DNA of 64,000 nt. It comes from Mycobacterium sp. OAS707. GTDB lineage: Bacteria; Actinomycetota; Actinomycetes; Mycobacteriales; Mycobacteriaceae. Shown piece after piece: positions 38,690 through 47,574 of the stretch. Location of the stretch: the NCBI RefSeq assembly GCF_014873705.1, contig NZ_JADBDS010000002.1, positions 1 through 64,000 of the forward strand. The letters are read 5' to 3'. Position 1 is the first letter of the stretch; each line of letters opens with the position of its first letter. The position numbers and the translations under genes were made by a program. Below the pieces are notes generated by a model. It did not search any database, was not told the origin of the DNA, and saw nothing but the letters and a program-made list of their open reading frames with translations.

Positions 38690-38978
38690 ACGGGGGCCGT
38701 CCGCGACACATCGAGGCGATGAACACAGCCGGGAGCATGCGTGCAAGGTCGACAGTCGCGCCTGATTCACAGGAGTTTCCCGAGGAAACGTCAATATCGA
38801 ACGGTGTACGACGTGGTAACACCGCCGGTGGCCGTTTCGATAAACGCCACGACGCCGGTGCTGTGCGCTTTCTCGTCTTCACGAGATGACGCGCAGGAGC
38901 GAGCAAACTATGCTCGCTTCGGGTGAGCGCCTGACCCGTAACGGCGACGTCGGTTACGCGACGAGAGTGAGGCATTAC

Positions 38979-40370
38979 GTGCAAGCGGTGTTGGGGCTGT
39001 CGATGACATCCACCAGCGTTGGGTGGGTGCTTCTCGACGGACAAGGTCCCGATGCCGCCGTTCTCGACAACGACGCGTTCGACTTTCAGTCCGCCGACGG
39101 TGGCGCCGAAGGGGACACGTCGCCGCACATCGCGGCCGCCCGTGGCGCGCAGACGATCGCGACGGCCAGCGGTCACAAGGTCGACACCGTCCACGTCACA
39201 TGGACCGACGACGTCGAGGCCGACGCCGTGACTCTGCTGAAATCGTTGGTGGACTTGGGGTTTGACAATGTGCACTCGATCTCGCTGAGCAAAGCCGCGC
39301 AGGCGTGGGGGATCGAGGTCGGGCAGCAAAGTGAGCACGCCAAGACCGGGCTGTGCATCCTCGAGCCTCATCTGGCCACGGTCATGATCGTGGCCACCGG
39401 AGCGGGCACGGTGCGCACCGCCGTCACCGATACCCGCGAGTCCCCCGAGGACCTTGTCGAATGGCTGAGGACCGTGTTCCGCAAGGACGGCTGGCTACCG
39501 GAAAGTCTGTATCTCATCGGGGCGCATAGCGATCTGGATGAAGTGACCCAACCGATCGCCGACGCCCTGCCGATAGCCGTGACCGACTCGGTCGAAACGC
39601 AGATCGCGCTTGCCCGCGGTGCGGCACTGGCGACGGTCAGCCAGGGCGAAACGGCCCCGCCGCAGACTGTCGAGCCGACGTGGCGGGTGTCGCTGACGAA
39701 GAAGACAGCCGCCGCTGCGCCTGCGACAACGCAGTTAGCCGCGACGGCCATCGACACGGCCGTCACACAGGAGATCGCGAAGCCGCGAAAACAGCCGAAG
39801 GCTGGTTCGTCGACGCGGCAACGGCCATGGCTGCTGGCGCATGCGAAGAAGCTGACCATCGGTGCCGCGGCGGTCGCGGTTTTCGGCGCGGCTTTGTCGC
39901 TCGCCGCCGGTTCGGCGCTCAACGTCGAGAACTCCTCCGCACAGGCCGCCGACCCGGCCCCGGAGGGTGCATCGGTCACCTCGGTGAGCATTCACACGGT
40001 TCCGCCGCAGCCCGTGCCAGAGCTTCAACCGATGGCCGCCGAACCTCCGCCCGCACCACCGCCGCCACCGCCGCTGGAACCGCTGCCACCACCGGCAGAG
40101 CCGGTTGCATCGGTAGCGCCCGAACCGGTCGCGGTCCCTGTTCCCGAACCGGTGGTTACCGTTGTGCCCCACGCTGTTCCTGCGGCCGCTCCGGTTGCGC
40201 CGCTGGCTGCGCCGGTTCCTCCGCCTGCCGCAGCGCCCGCTCCTGTCGCCCCGCCACCTGCGGCACCCGCACCGATCGCGTCGCCACCTCCACCGGCCGA
40301 GGGTGCAGAGCCGCCGCCGGCGGATCCGATTCAGCAGGTGTTGAGCCCGCTGTTCAGCGGGCTGCCCTGA
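38979..40370 (+). CDS. DUF7159-type mycobacterial protein with Pro-rich C-terminus
   Basis: A 463-residue protein. The N-terminal domain (about residues 1-220) begins VQAVLGLSMTSTSVGWVLLDGQG, an ASKHA/actin-like opening seen in a mycobacterial family of unknown function. One transmembrane helix follows at about 292-314 (LTIGAAAVAVFGAALSLAAGSAL), then an Ala/Pro/Val-rich external tail of about 150 residues. GTG 38979 has GTGAGG 6 bases upstream and gives the family-like start; GTG 38967 and the frame open to 38886 are alternatives. The layout suggests an inside domain tethered to a wall-spanning tail. Confidence 0.78.
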   Translation: MQAVLGLSMTSTSVGWVLLDGQGPDAAVLDNDAFDFQSADGGAEGDTSPHIAAARGAQTIATASGHKVDTVHVTWTDDVEADAVTLLKSLVDLGFDNVHSISLSKAAQAWGIEVGQQSEHAKTGLCILEPHLATVMIVATGAGTVRTAVTDTRESPEDLVEWLRTVFRKDGWLPESLYLIGAHSDLDEVTQPIADALPIAVTDSVETQIALARGAALATVSQGETAPPQTVEPTWRVSLTKKTAAAAPATTQLAATAIDTAVTQEIAKPRKQPKAGSSTRQRPWLLAHAKKLTIGAAAVAVFGAALSLAAGSALNVENSSAQAADPAPEGASVTSVSIHTVPPQPVPELQPMAAEPPPAPPPPPPLEPLPPPAEPVASVAPEPVAVPVPEPVVTVVPHAVPAAAPVAPLAAPVPPPAAAPAPVAPPPAAPAPIASPPPPAEGAEPPPADPIQQVLSPLFSGLP

Positions 40371-40373
40371 CCT

Positions 40374-41012
40374 CTAAGGCTTGACGCCGATGGTGATCAA
40401 GTCCGAAAGCACCTGCGTCCACGCGGGCCGGCGGACACGGTGTTGATCGCTGATCGCAAAGCCCGCATCCTCGAACAGCCTTCGCATCTCAGTGGGCGAT
40501 GGGTTGTGCGAGGGGTTGAGCCGGTTGGCGGACAGCCGATGCAAGGGCAGCACCTGCCGCGGGCTCAAGGTTGCCACTGCGGCCAGACCGCCCGGTGCGA
40601 GCACGCGGTGGAAATCACGCAGCGCGGCGGGTTGGTCGAAGAAATGAAACGCCGATGTCGTCACGACGGCGTCCAGCGAACCGTCCTCGAAAGGCAGATG
40701 CTCGGCAGGCCCCTTACGCCACTGCACATGTGACGAGCGAGCCTTCGCCTGAGCCAGCATGCCGTCGGACATGTCGACCCCGTAGACCTCGTCGGGATGC
40801 AGTTCGGCGGCGATACGGGCCGCGAGAATGCCTGTGCCACATGCGATGTCGGCCACCCGGCGGGCGCCGCTGTCCTCGAGGGCAGCGATCACCTCGTCTT
40901 GCGCCGGGCGATATACCCACTGCTGAAGGAACGGCAGATCGTAGAGCGGCGCGGCGATGCTCCAGAACTGCGTTACCGCGTCGTTGAGAGTCCGGCGCGG
41001 CACCGACGTCAC
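40374..41012 (-). CDS. class I SAM-dependent methyltransferase
   Basis: A 212-residue UbiE/Methyltransf_11-type enzyme with SAM loop VADIACGTGILAARIA, acidic loop VYGVDMSDGMLAQAK, and FEDGSLDAVVTTSAFHFFD. It is translationally coupled to the DUF5078 gene (ATGA overlap) at the end of a leftward set that begins with tetR-mmpS-mmpL. It could therefore methylate a lipid handled by that transporter; this is inference from position. Confidence 0.88.
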   Translation of the reverse strand: MTSVPRRTLNDAVTQFWSIAAPLYDLPFLQQWVYRPAQDEVIAALEDSGARRVADIACGTGILAARIAAELHPDEVYGVDMSDGMLAQAKARSSHVQWRKGPAEHLPFEDGSLDAVVTTSAFHFFDQPAALRDFHRVLAPGGLAAVATLSPRQVLPLHRLSANRLNPSHNPSPTEMRRLFEDAGFAISDQHRVRRPAWTQVLSDLITIGVKP

Positions 41013-41452
41013 CAGGTCCAGACCGTGGGGTCGGTCGGCGGGTAGTTCATGCAGATGTCGGTGCCGTGTGCGGCGACGCCCTTGTTGTTGAAGAACAGCT
41101 TGGCCCAGTTGCCCCAGTGGGTGGCCATCTGCTCGTAGTAGACGTTGGTTGCGGTGTCCTCCGAGTACTGCCGGCGGCCGGCGTAGTCCAGGGAGAAGAA
41201 CCAGTAGATGCGGTCGCGGGCGGCGTCTTGGACGTCGACGGGCCGGTTCTTGTAGTCGGTCATGTAGCGCTCGTAGTAGACGGGTTCGACGTCGCGCACG
41301 GCGGCCATGTACTGATCGACGGTGCAGGTGGTCTTCAGGATCCGGTTCGGGATCGGGTAGTCGTCACTGGCATCGGCCGCCGCGACCGCCGGAAGTGCCA
41401 TCGCCGCCACGCTCACCACAGCCGCCGCGACACTCGCCTTGATCCACATCAT
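41009..41452 (-). CDS. exported DUF5078-type protein
   Basis: A 147-residue exported protein with signal residues 1-25 (KASVAAAVVSVAAMALPAVAAAD), followed by a compact helical domain rich in Tyr (QYMAAVRDVEPVYYERYMTDYKNRP) with two cysteines. It matches the mycobacterial DUF5078 family, whose function is unknown. ATG 41452 follows AGGAG by 4 bases and is preferred to 41464. It lies between the DUF732 gene and a methyltransferase downstream of mmpL. Confidence 0.85.
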   Translation of the reverse strand: MMWIKASVAAAVVSVAAMALPAVAAADASDDYPIPNRILKTTCTVDQYMAAVRDVEPVYYERYMTDYKNRPVDVQDAARDRIYWFFSLDYAGRRQYSEDTATNVYYEQMATHWGNWAKLFFNNKGVAAHGTDICMNYPPTDPTVWTW

Positions 41453-41460
41453 CTGACTCC

Positions 41461-41799
41461 TCACTGGTGGGCGGCCGCGTCGAGTACTGGCAGCTTATCG
41501 GGACAGTAGTAACGAAGCGATGCCCCGAGGAACTGCCATGCCTGTTCCGTTGTACTGCCTTTCGGCAGTTGAAGGAAGACGAACTTCGCCGACTTGTCGG
41601 CATCCTGGTCGAGCCCGTTGTACAGCCGCTTACAGGTGATCTTGCCGATCCACGCGTTGTAGTCCTTGCCGCCATAGATGCCGTACGTGTGGAGTTCGTT
41701 GGCGAAATCCGTGTCCGGATCAGCGTGCGCCGGCGCGGCGAAGACCAACGCAGGTGCTATCGCCGCCACGGCAACCGAAGCGAGTCTGAATCCCTTCAT
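41461..41799 (-). CDS. exported DUF732-domain protein
   Basis: A 112-residue secreted protein with signal residues 1-26 (ending AAPAHADPDTDF). The DUF732 helical domain has the pattern FANELHTYGIYGGKDYNAWIGKITCKRLYNG and a second cysteine in YYCPDKL. DUF732 proteins are small exported mycobacterial proteins of unknown function. ATG 41799 puts the signal at the start; the frame open to 41850 does not. It follows mmpL after 7 bases. Confidence 0.85.
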   Translation of the reverse strand: MKGFRLASVAVAAIAPALVFAAPAHADPDTDFANELHTYGIYGGKDYNAWIGKITCKRLYNGLDQDADKSAKFVFLQLPKGSTTEQAWQFLGASLRYYCPDKLPVLDAAAHQ

Positions 41800-41806
41800 C
41801 ACACAC

Positions 41807-44713
41807 CTATCTGATTGGGCCCGTTGGGTTTTCATCAGCAGTACCGCCACTGCCGACGCTGACTGGGGTGTCGTCCGAATGCCGGGCCGGCTTCGGCCAC
41901 GGCACCGGCTTTGGCCGGGTTCGCACGTTCTGCGGCCACCAGAACCAGCGGCCCATCAGCGCCGCGATCGACGGCGTCATGAACGAGCGGATCACCAGCG
42001 TGTCGAAGAGCAGGCCGAGTCCGATCGTGGTGCCGACCTGACCGACCACGATCAGATCGCTGACCACCATCGACATCATCGTGAACGCGAACACCAGGCC
42101 GGCCGACGTGACCACTGCGCCGGTGCCCGCCATGGAGCGGATGATGCCGGTCTTGATGCCGGCGTGTATCTCCTCTTTGAATCGGGACACCAACAACAGG
42201 TTGTAGTCGGATCCCACCGCCAGCAGGATGATCACCGACATCGCCAGCACCATCCAGTGCAGCGGAATACCGATGATGTGCTCCCAGATCAGCACGGACA
42301 AGCCGAAGGATGTGCCCAGCGACAACAGCACCGTGCCCACGATGACCGCAGACGCGATCACCGCCCGGGTGAGCAACAGCATGATGATGAAAATCAAGCA
42401 GAGCGAGGATATTCCGGCGATCAGCAGGTCCCAGTTCGAACCTTCCTGCATGTCCTTGTAGGTGGATGCGGTGCCGCCCAGGTAGATCTTCGAGCCCTCC
42501 AGCGGCGTGCCCTTGATGGCCTCGAACGCCGCGTTCTTGATCTGCGGGATCAGCTTGATGCCCTCTGGGGTGGCGGGGTCCGCTTCGTGAGAAATGATGA
42601 ACCGCACGGACTTTCCGTCCGGCGAGACGAACATCTTCATGCCGCGTTTGAAGTCCGCGTTGTTGAACACCTCGGGCGGCAGGTAGAACGAATCGTCGTT
42701 CTTCGATGCATCGAACGCCTGGCCCATGGCGCCCTGGTTCTCCTGCATCGCCTTCATCTGGTCCTGCTGACTCTTCTGGCTCTGATACATCGTCAGCGAG
42801 ATGTTCTTCATGCTCTGCATCGTCTCGATCATCGACGGCATCAGCGCGACCATCTGCGGCATCAGGGTGTCCAGCCGCTCCATGTCGGGGAGCAGGTTCT
42901 TGATGTCATCGGTCATCGTGTCGATGCCGTCAAGCGTGTCGAAGATCGATCTGATCGACCAGCAGACGGGGATGTCGAAACAGTGCGGTTCCCAGTAGAA
43001 GTAGTTTCGCAGCGGCCGGAAGAAATCGTCGAAATCCGCGATGTGGTCGCGCAGTTCCTCGATGTCGACCGTCATGCCCTTCATCTTTTCGACCATGCTG
43101 TGCGTGGTCGCCGCCATCTGCACGGTGATGCTCTGCATTCGCTGCATCGTGTCGATCGAGGTCTGCATGTCGTTGGCCTGCTTGAGCATGTTGGCCATGA
43201 CTTTGTCCATGTAGTCCTGGTTCATCTGCTGGGTGGTGCCCTGCATGCTGATCAGGAACGGGATCGACGTGTGCTCGATCGGGGTGCCCTCAGGCCGGGT
43301 AATGGACTGCACCCTGCCGACGCCAGGAATGTGGAAGATGCCCTTGGCAATTCGGTCGATCACCAACATGTCCGCGGAGTTGCGCACGTCATGATCGGTT
43401 TCGACCAGCAGCATCTCCGGGTTCATCCGGGCCTGCGGGAAATGCCGGTCCGCCGCCGCATATCCGACATTGGCGGGGATGTCTGGAGGCAGGAAGATCC
43501 GGTCGTTGTAGCTCGGCTTGTAGGACGGCAGCGCCAGCAAGCCGACCAGCGCCAGTGCCACCGATGCAGCGAGAATCGGCCCCGGCCAACGCACTACGGC
43601 GGTACCCATCCTGCGCCAGCCACGGGTCTTCATCGCCCGCTTGGGGTCGAGCAGGCCGAACCGGCTGCAGATGGTCAAGAGCGCGGGCGCCATCGTCAGC
43701 GCGGCCGCGACCGCCACCAGCATGCCGATCGCCAGGGGAATCCCTAACGATTGAAAGTAGGGCAATCGGGTGAAGTGCAGGCAGAACGTCGCGCCCGCGA
43801 TCGTCAAACCCGAACCCAGAATGACGTGAGCGGTGCCGTGATACATGGTGTAGAACGCGGTTCCGCGATCCTCACCGCTTTCACGCGCTTCGTGATAGCG
43901 CCCCAACAAGAAGATCGCGTAGTCCGTGCTCGCCGCGATCGCCAATGTGGTGAGCAGGTTGACCGCGAACGTCGACAATCCGATCAGGTCGTAAAAGCCA
44001 AGCGCAGCAACGATTCCGCGCGCGGCCGCCAGCTCGATGAACATCATCGCCAGCACGATCAGCACCGTGACGATTGACCGATAGACGAACAGCAGCATGA
44101 TGAAGATGACGCCGATCGTGATGGCGGTGATCAGCTTCAGGCTCTTGTCGCCAGCATGGTGCTGGTCGTAGGTCAGCGGGGCCGGCCCGGTCACGTAGGC
44201 CTTGAGTCCAGGTGGCGCCGGGGTACTGGCCACGAGGTCGCGGACCGCTTGCACTGACTCGTTGGCCAGGCTCTCGCCCTGGTTGCCCGCCAGATAGACC
44301 TGCACGTAGGCGGACTTGCCGTCGGCGCTCTGCGCACCGGAGGCGGTCAGCGGATCGCCCCAGAAGTCCTGAATGTGCTCGACGTGCTTCTTGTCGGCCT
44401 CGAGCTTGTCGACCAGCCCGTCGTAGTACTTGTGCGCGGCGTCGCTGAGCGGCTGGTCGCCCTCGAGGACGACCATGGCCGAGCTGTTGGAGTCGAATTC
44501 CTGGAACGTCTTACCGATGCGTTGCATCGCCTGCATCGATGGGGCGTCGTTCGGAGCCAGCGACACCGAGTGCGCCTCACCGACTACTTCGAGCTGAGGG
44601 GCGATGACGTTGACGATCACAACCAGCGCGATCCAGCCCAGGAAGATCGGCACGGAGAACAGCCGGATGAACCGGGGGATGATCGGGTGCGCCCCGACAT
44701 GTGTGTTGCTCAC
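41807..44713 (-). CDS. MmpL-family RND transporter
   Basis: A 968-residue mycobacterial membrane protein large. It has twelve transmembrane helices in two halves and a large Met/Gln-rich helical insert in the second periplasmic loop (about residues 470-690, with [20 protein letters not shown]), typical of the MmpL4/MmpL5 branch. The Asp-Tyr pairs that carry protons are present in ASTDYAIFL (first half) and [10 protein letters not shown] (second half). GTG 44713 overlaps the mmpS stop. It exports lipids, siderophores or drugs with MmpS. The cargo is unknown. Confidence 0.93.
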   Translation of the reverse strand: MSNTHVGAHPIIPRFIRLFSVPIFLGWIALVVIVNVIAPQLEVVGEAHSVSLAPNDAPSMQAMQRIGKTFQEFDSNSSAMVVLEGDQPLSDAAHKYYDGLVDKLEADKKHVEHIQDFWGDPLTASGAQSADGKSAYVQVYLAGNQGESLANESVQAVRDLVASTPAPPGLKAYVTGPAPLTYDQHHAGDKSLKLITAITIGVIFIMLLFVYRSIVTVLIVLAMMFIELAAARGIVAALGFYDLIGLSTFAVNLLTTLAIAASTDYAIFLLGRYHEARESGEDRGTAFYTMYHGTAHVILGSGLTIAGATFCLHFTRLPYFQSLGIPLAIGMLVAVAAALTMAPALLTICSRFGLLDPKRAMKTRGWRRMGTAVVRWPGPILAASVALALVGLLALPSYKPSYNDRIFLPPDIPANVGYAAADRHFPQARMNPEMLLVETDHDVRNSADMLVIDRIAKGIFHIPGVGRVQSITRPEGTPIEHTSIPFLISMQGTTQQMNQDYMDKVMANMLKQANDMQTSIDTMQRMQSITVQMAATTHSMVEKMKGMTVDIEELRDHIADFDDFFRPLRNYFYWEPHCFDIPVCWSIRSIFDTLDGIDTMTDDIKNLLPDMERLDTLMPQMVALMPSMIETMQSMKNISLTMYQSQKSQQDQMKAMQENQGAMGQAFDASKNDDSFYLPPEVFNNADFKRGMKMFVSPDGKSVRFIISHEADPATPEGIKLIPQIKNAAFEAIKGTPLEGSKIYLGGTASTYKDMQEGSNWDLLIAGISSLCLIFIIMLLLTRAVIASAVIVGTVLLSLGTSFGLSVLIWEHIIGIPLHWMVLAMSVIILLAVGSDYNLLLVSRFKEEIHAGIKTGIIRSMAGTGAVVTSAGLVFAFTMMSMVVSDLIVVGQVGTTIGLGLLFDTLVIRSFMTPSIAALMGRWFWWPQNVRTRPKPVPWPKPARHSDDTPVSVGSGGTADENPTGPIR

Positions 44714-45138
44714 GCGGACTTCACCAAGCAAAAGGTCTGGGCGTTCACGCCGTCGGTGGTCCTCTCGTCCTTGACCACGCCGTCGACGGTGATGCGGCAG
44801 GTGATGGAGTTGCCGTCGCTCTGGGCGACGATGTTCGGGCTAGCGGCGGGCGCCGTCGTGGTCAGCGTCAACTGCCACGGAATCGCGGTGTTGACCGCCT
44901 TCTGAGGCTGCGCGTCGAGGTCCAGATAGTTGATGGTGGCTGTCGCCCCGTCGCCGAAGATCTCGTACTTCACGACTTTGGGGTTGAAGGGCTCGGGGTC
45001 ATTGACCAGGCCGGCGCCCGGCTTCGTCAGCACCGTTTGTCCGAAGAACCCGCGGAAGCGGTCTACCACGAACACTGCGATGACCACTACGAGCAGGATC
45101 ACCAACAGCACCCAAATGCGCTTGGCAAAACGCAACAT
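44710..45138 (-). CDS. MmpS-family accessory protein
   Basis: A 142-residue MmpS with one N-terminal transmembrane helix (residues 9-27, [19 protein letters not shown]) and a periplasmic beta-sandwich ([25 protein letters not shown]..., [14 protein letters not shown]). It is the usual partner of MmpL, encoded just before it with a 4-base overlap. About 80 bp separate it from the tetR gene, with repeats that look like an operator. Confidence 0.92.
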   Translation of the reverse strand: MLRFAKRIWVLLVILLVVVIAVFVVDRFRGFFGQTVLTKPGAGLVNDPEPFNPKVVKYEIFGDGATATINYLDLDAQPQKAVNTAIPWQLTLTTTAPAASPNIVAQSDGNSITCRITVDGVVKDERTTDGVNAQTFCLVKSA

Positions 45139-45173
45139 CAGACGATTCGCTCCCGTGTCTCAAAGGCAGTCGA

Positions 45174-45198
45174 GGCTATAACTTAGCCGGTATAACTT
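45174..45198 (-). promoter_or_regulatory. candidate operator/promoter of mmpS-mmpL
   Basis: GGCTA (45174-45178) and TAGCC (45184-45188) form a 5-bp inverted repeat around TAACT. The 8-mer TATAACTT occurs twice, at 45177-45184 and 45191-45198, 14 bp apart. On the coding strand this gives two AAGTTATA blocks, of which one could serve as a -10. It sits 39-60 bp upstream of mmpS, right after the tetR gene. Likely a regulator site; inference only. Confidence 0.4.
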
Positions 45199-45218
45199 CT
45201 CATCGCGAAACCATTACC

Positions 45219-45875
45219 TCAAGTGGTTGTGTTGCTGGTCACCTCCTGGTCGGCGGCGCGGGCCGGGTCACTGATCTGCTGCCCCCATGCGGGCATTTCG
45301 AACTGGTCGAGGCAGCGCTCGATGAATGCAAGGGCCTGGTCGTGACCGCGCGTAATGCCGAGACCCTGCTCGTGGATCACCATGCGGGACAGCCCGCCCA
45401 TGATCATCGACATGACCACCGGCGGGAACTGCTCGAGGTCGATGCCACGGGCTTTCATGGCCAGCGTCACGACTCCCTCTTCAAGGTCGCGGAAGCGCAT
45501 TGCGTAGGCCGAGATCTCGCTTCGGATGGCCTTGCGATGGTTGGCCATCGCCAAGAACTCGGTGAACAACTGGGCGTCGGTCGCGCTGTTCAGCAGCCAC
45601 AGCGCGTGCAGCGGTCGCACCTCGGCGATCGCCTCGCGCTGATGTTCCAGATTGCTCTCTGCTTTGTCGCGCAGCACCGCGACGAACAGGTCGTCCATGC
45701 TTGGGAAGTAGTAGTGCACCAATGCCGGCTTGACGCCTGCCTTGGCGGCGACCCGTCGTGATGTCGCTGCTGCATAGCCCTCTTCGAGCATGATTTGGGC
45801 AGTTGCCTCGATCAGTGCCTCGCGCGTCGCCTCACGGCCAACTCGTGGCCGCTTGTCAGCGGGGCGCCTGATCAT
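45219..45875 (-). CDS. TetR-family transcriptional regulator
   Basis: A 218-residue regulator. The HTH is REALIEATAQIMLEEGYAAATSRRVAAKAGVKPALVHYYFPSMDDLFVAVL (about residues 18-68) and the effector domain has EFLAMANHRKAIRSEI. It precedes mmpS-mmpL in the same direction, 80 bp apart, and is the natural candidate to control them. ATG 45875 follows a basic leader (MIRRPADKRPRVG). Confidence 0.88.
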   Translation of the reverse strand: MIRRPADKRPRVGREATREALIEATAQIMLEEGYAAATSRRVAAKAGVKPALVHYYFPSMDDLFVAVLRDKAESNLEHQREAIAEVRPLHALWLLNSATDAQLFTEFLAMANHRKAIRSEISAYAMRFRDLEEGVVTLAMKARGIDLEQFPPVVMSMIMGGLSRMVIHEQGLGITRGHDQALAFIERCLDQFEMPAWGQQISDPARAADQEVTSNTTT

Positions 45876-45913
45876 GAAGGCAGACTAACGGTTGGGCGAC
45901 CGCCCAACAACCG

Positions 45914-46171
45914 CTACGGGTTTTCGGGCGCGGCGGGCGGCAGTAGCGACTCGAGCCGTCCGAGCGCGTCGTCGAGTGCCGCCGCGCGTGGCACCCCGCC
46001 TGCGAGCGTTCGGCCGACCGCGCAGCCGATCACAAACGTCGAGAGCGGGGTCATCGTGCGTTCGACGCGGTGTGCGACGTCGCCGGCGGCGTCAAGCAGG
46101 CGGGTCATCTCGGCGGACGTCAGTGGTGCCTCACCGAGGCTGCGGGCAAGCTCGTCGATCCAGTTGTCCAT
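45914..46171 (-). CDS. DUF6457-type small protein
   Basis: An 85-residue helical protein (MDNWIDELARSLGEAPLTSAEMTRLLDAAGDVAH...) matching the DUF6457 family of small actinobacterial proteins, often found near molybdopterin genes. The conserved pattern is DNWxxxLAxxLG with ALDDALGRL near the end. No function known. It is divergent from the Rieske oxygenase gene by about 53 bp, though nothing ties the two together functionally. Confidence 0.78.
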   Translation of the reverse strand: MDNWIDELARSLGEAPLTSAEMTRLLDAAGDVAHRVERTMTPLSTFVIGCAVGRTLAGGVPRAAALDDALGRLESLLPPAAPENP

Positions 46172-46224
46172 GTTGTCTGCCTACTCCTCTTTCGAACTAG
46201 CTATTTTTGCTAAGATACGAACTT

Positions 46225-47574
46225 GTGAACTGGACACCACTTCCCGTTCCGTGGGCAGTCCAGGCTGTGGACCGGATACCCAAGCAGCGCTACTACGACG
46301 AAGAGTTCTACGCGCTCGAGGCCGAACTGTTTTGGCCGCGGGTGTGGCAGATGGCCTGCCGCCTCGAGGAAATTCCGGCACGCGGCGACTTCGTCGAGTA
46401 CGAGATCCTCGACCAGTCGGTGATCGTCGTGCGGGTGGACGACGACAACGTCCGCGCCTTCTACAACTCATGTCGCCATCGCGGGATGAAGATCGTCGAA
46501 GGCTGCGGGTCTCGCCGCAGCTTCGTCTGCCCGTTTCACGGGTGGTGCTGGGGCCTCGACGGCGCCAACACGTTTGTGTTGCGCCCCGAGATCTTCGACG
46601 AGAAGAACCTCGACGCCGAGGATCTGAGCCTCGTTCCCGTCCGGGTTGAGCTGTGGGGTGGTTGCGCCTGGATCAATCTCGACGACACCGCGCCGCCGTT
46701 GCGCGAGTGCCTCGAGCCGTTCGCGTCCAGGCACGACGAATGGAAGGTGGGCGCACTGCGCACCGAGTGGTGGAAATCCTGCCTGCTGCCCGTCAATTGG
46801 AAACTGGCGGCCGAGGCCTTCATGGAGGGCTACCACGTCCCGCAGACACACCCGCAACTGCTGCCCTCGTCGCACAGCCCGGACACGTCATCCGTGCATC
46901 CCCTCATCGAGATGAGCCTGCACTTCATGCGCACCCTCGGCTCGGGTATGGGCGGCATGACGCACGAGAATGACGTCCGCATCGCCGAAGGGCTGCAACA
47001 CATGTCGCTGCCCGACGATCCGGCGGAGGCGATGGCCGCGTGGCGTGGTGCGGTGAACGACGCGGTGACGAAATGGCACCGCGCCCGCGACTGCGATTTC
47101 CCGGACCTGAACGATCTGGACCGCCGCGGCGTTATCGACCCGATCGGCTTCTGCTTCCCGCACTACTTTCTGCTGCCGCAGTACAGCAGCGCATCTTCGT
47201 ATCGAATCCGACCGCTCGGGCCAGAACAGACGCTTTTCGAAATCTGGTCGCTCACCCGCTATCCCGGCGACCGCTCACCCGGTAGGCCCACGCCGCCCGA
47301 ACCGCTGGCACCCGACGACCCGAGTTGGCCGACCATCCCGGCTCAGGACTTCTCCAATCTGCCTAGGCAACAGAAAGGCTTGCACGCCAAGGGGTTCGAC
47401 TTCATGCGGTTGTCAACGCAAGTCGAAGGGCTGATCTCGAACTTCGAGCGCGTGATCGACGGCTTTCTGGCAGGTGTGCCGTACGAGCGGCTGGTCGGAG
47501 CGATTCAGAAAACGAACACCACGATCGACGTCCCTGTCGCCGACCTCGAGCTGTCCGAAAGAGTCCAAGCATGA
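46225..47574 (+). CDS. Rieske non-haem iron oxygenase, alpha subunit
   Basis: A 449-residue aromatic-ring-hydroxylating-type oxygenase. The Rieske [2Fe-2S] ligands are Cys83-x-His85 and Cys102-x-x-His105 (CRHRG...CPFHGW). The catalytic iron site is in NWKLAAEAFMEGYHVPQTHPQLLP, giving the His-x4-His pair. No ferredoxin or reductase gene is adjacent, so electron partners lie elsewhere. GTG 46225 is chosen; TTG 46207 would add six residues, and neither has a strong ribosome-binding site. It is coupled to the KstD-like gene (ATGA at 47571), suggesting a hydroxylation then dehydrogenation step on a cyclic substrate. Confidence 0.9.
   Translation: MNWTPLPVPWAVQAVDRIPKQRYYDEEFYALEAELFWPRVWQMACRLEEIPARGDFVEYEILDQSVIVVRVDDDNVRAFYNSCRHRGMKIVEGCGSRRSFVCPFHGWCWGLDGANTFVLRPEIFDEKNLDAEDLSLVPVRVELWGGCAWINLDDTAPPLRECLEPFASRHDEWKVGALRTEWWKSCLLPVNWKLAAEAFMEGYHVPQTHPQLLPSSHSPDTSSVHPLIEMSLHFMRTLGSGMGGMTHENDVRIAEGLQHMSLPDDPAEAMAAWRGAVNDAVTKWHRARDCDFPDLNDLDRRGVIDPIGFCFPHYFLLPQYSSASSYRIRPLGPEQTLFEIWSLTRYPGDRSPGRPTPPEPLAPDDPSWPTIPAQDFSNLPRQQKGLHAKGFDFMRLSTQVEGLISNFERVIDGFLAGVPYERLVGAIQKTNTTIDVPVADLELSERVQA

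Noticed and set aside
40040..40345. Apparent tandem repeats in Pro/Ala coding sequence
   Set aside because: Low-complexity Pro/Ala/Val codons of the protein tail, not a DNA repeat array or CRISPR; no direct repeat with regular spacers was seen anywhere in the window.
41678..43747. 689-codon rightward ORF opposite mmpL
   Set aside because: His/Arg/Asp-rich shadow reading of the mmpL complement; no family features.
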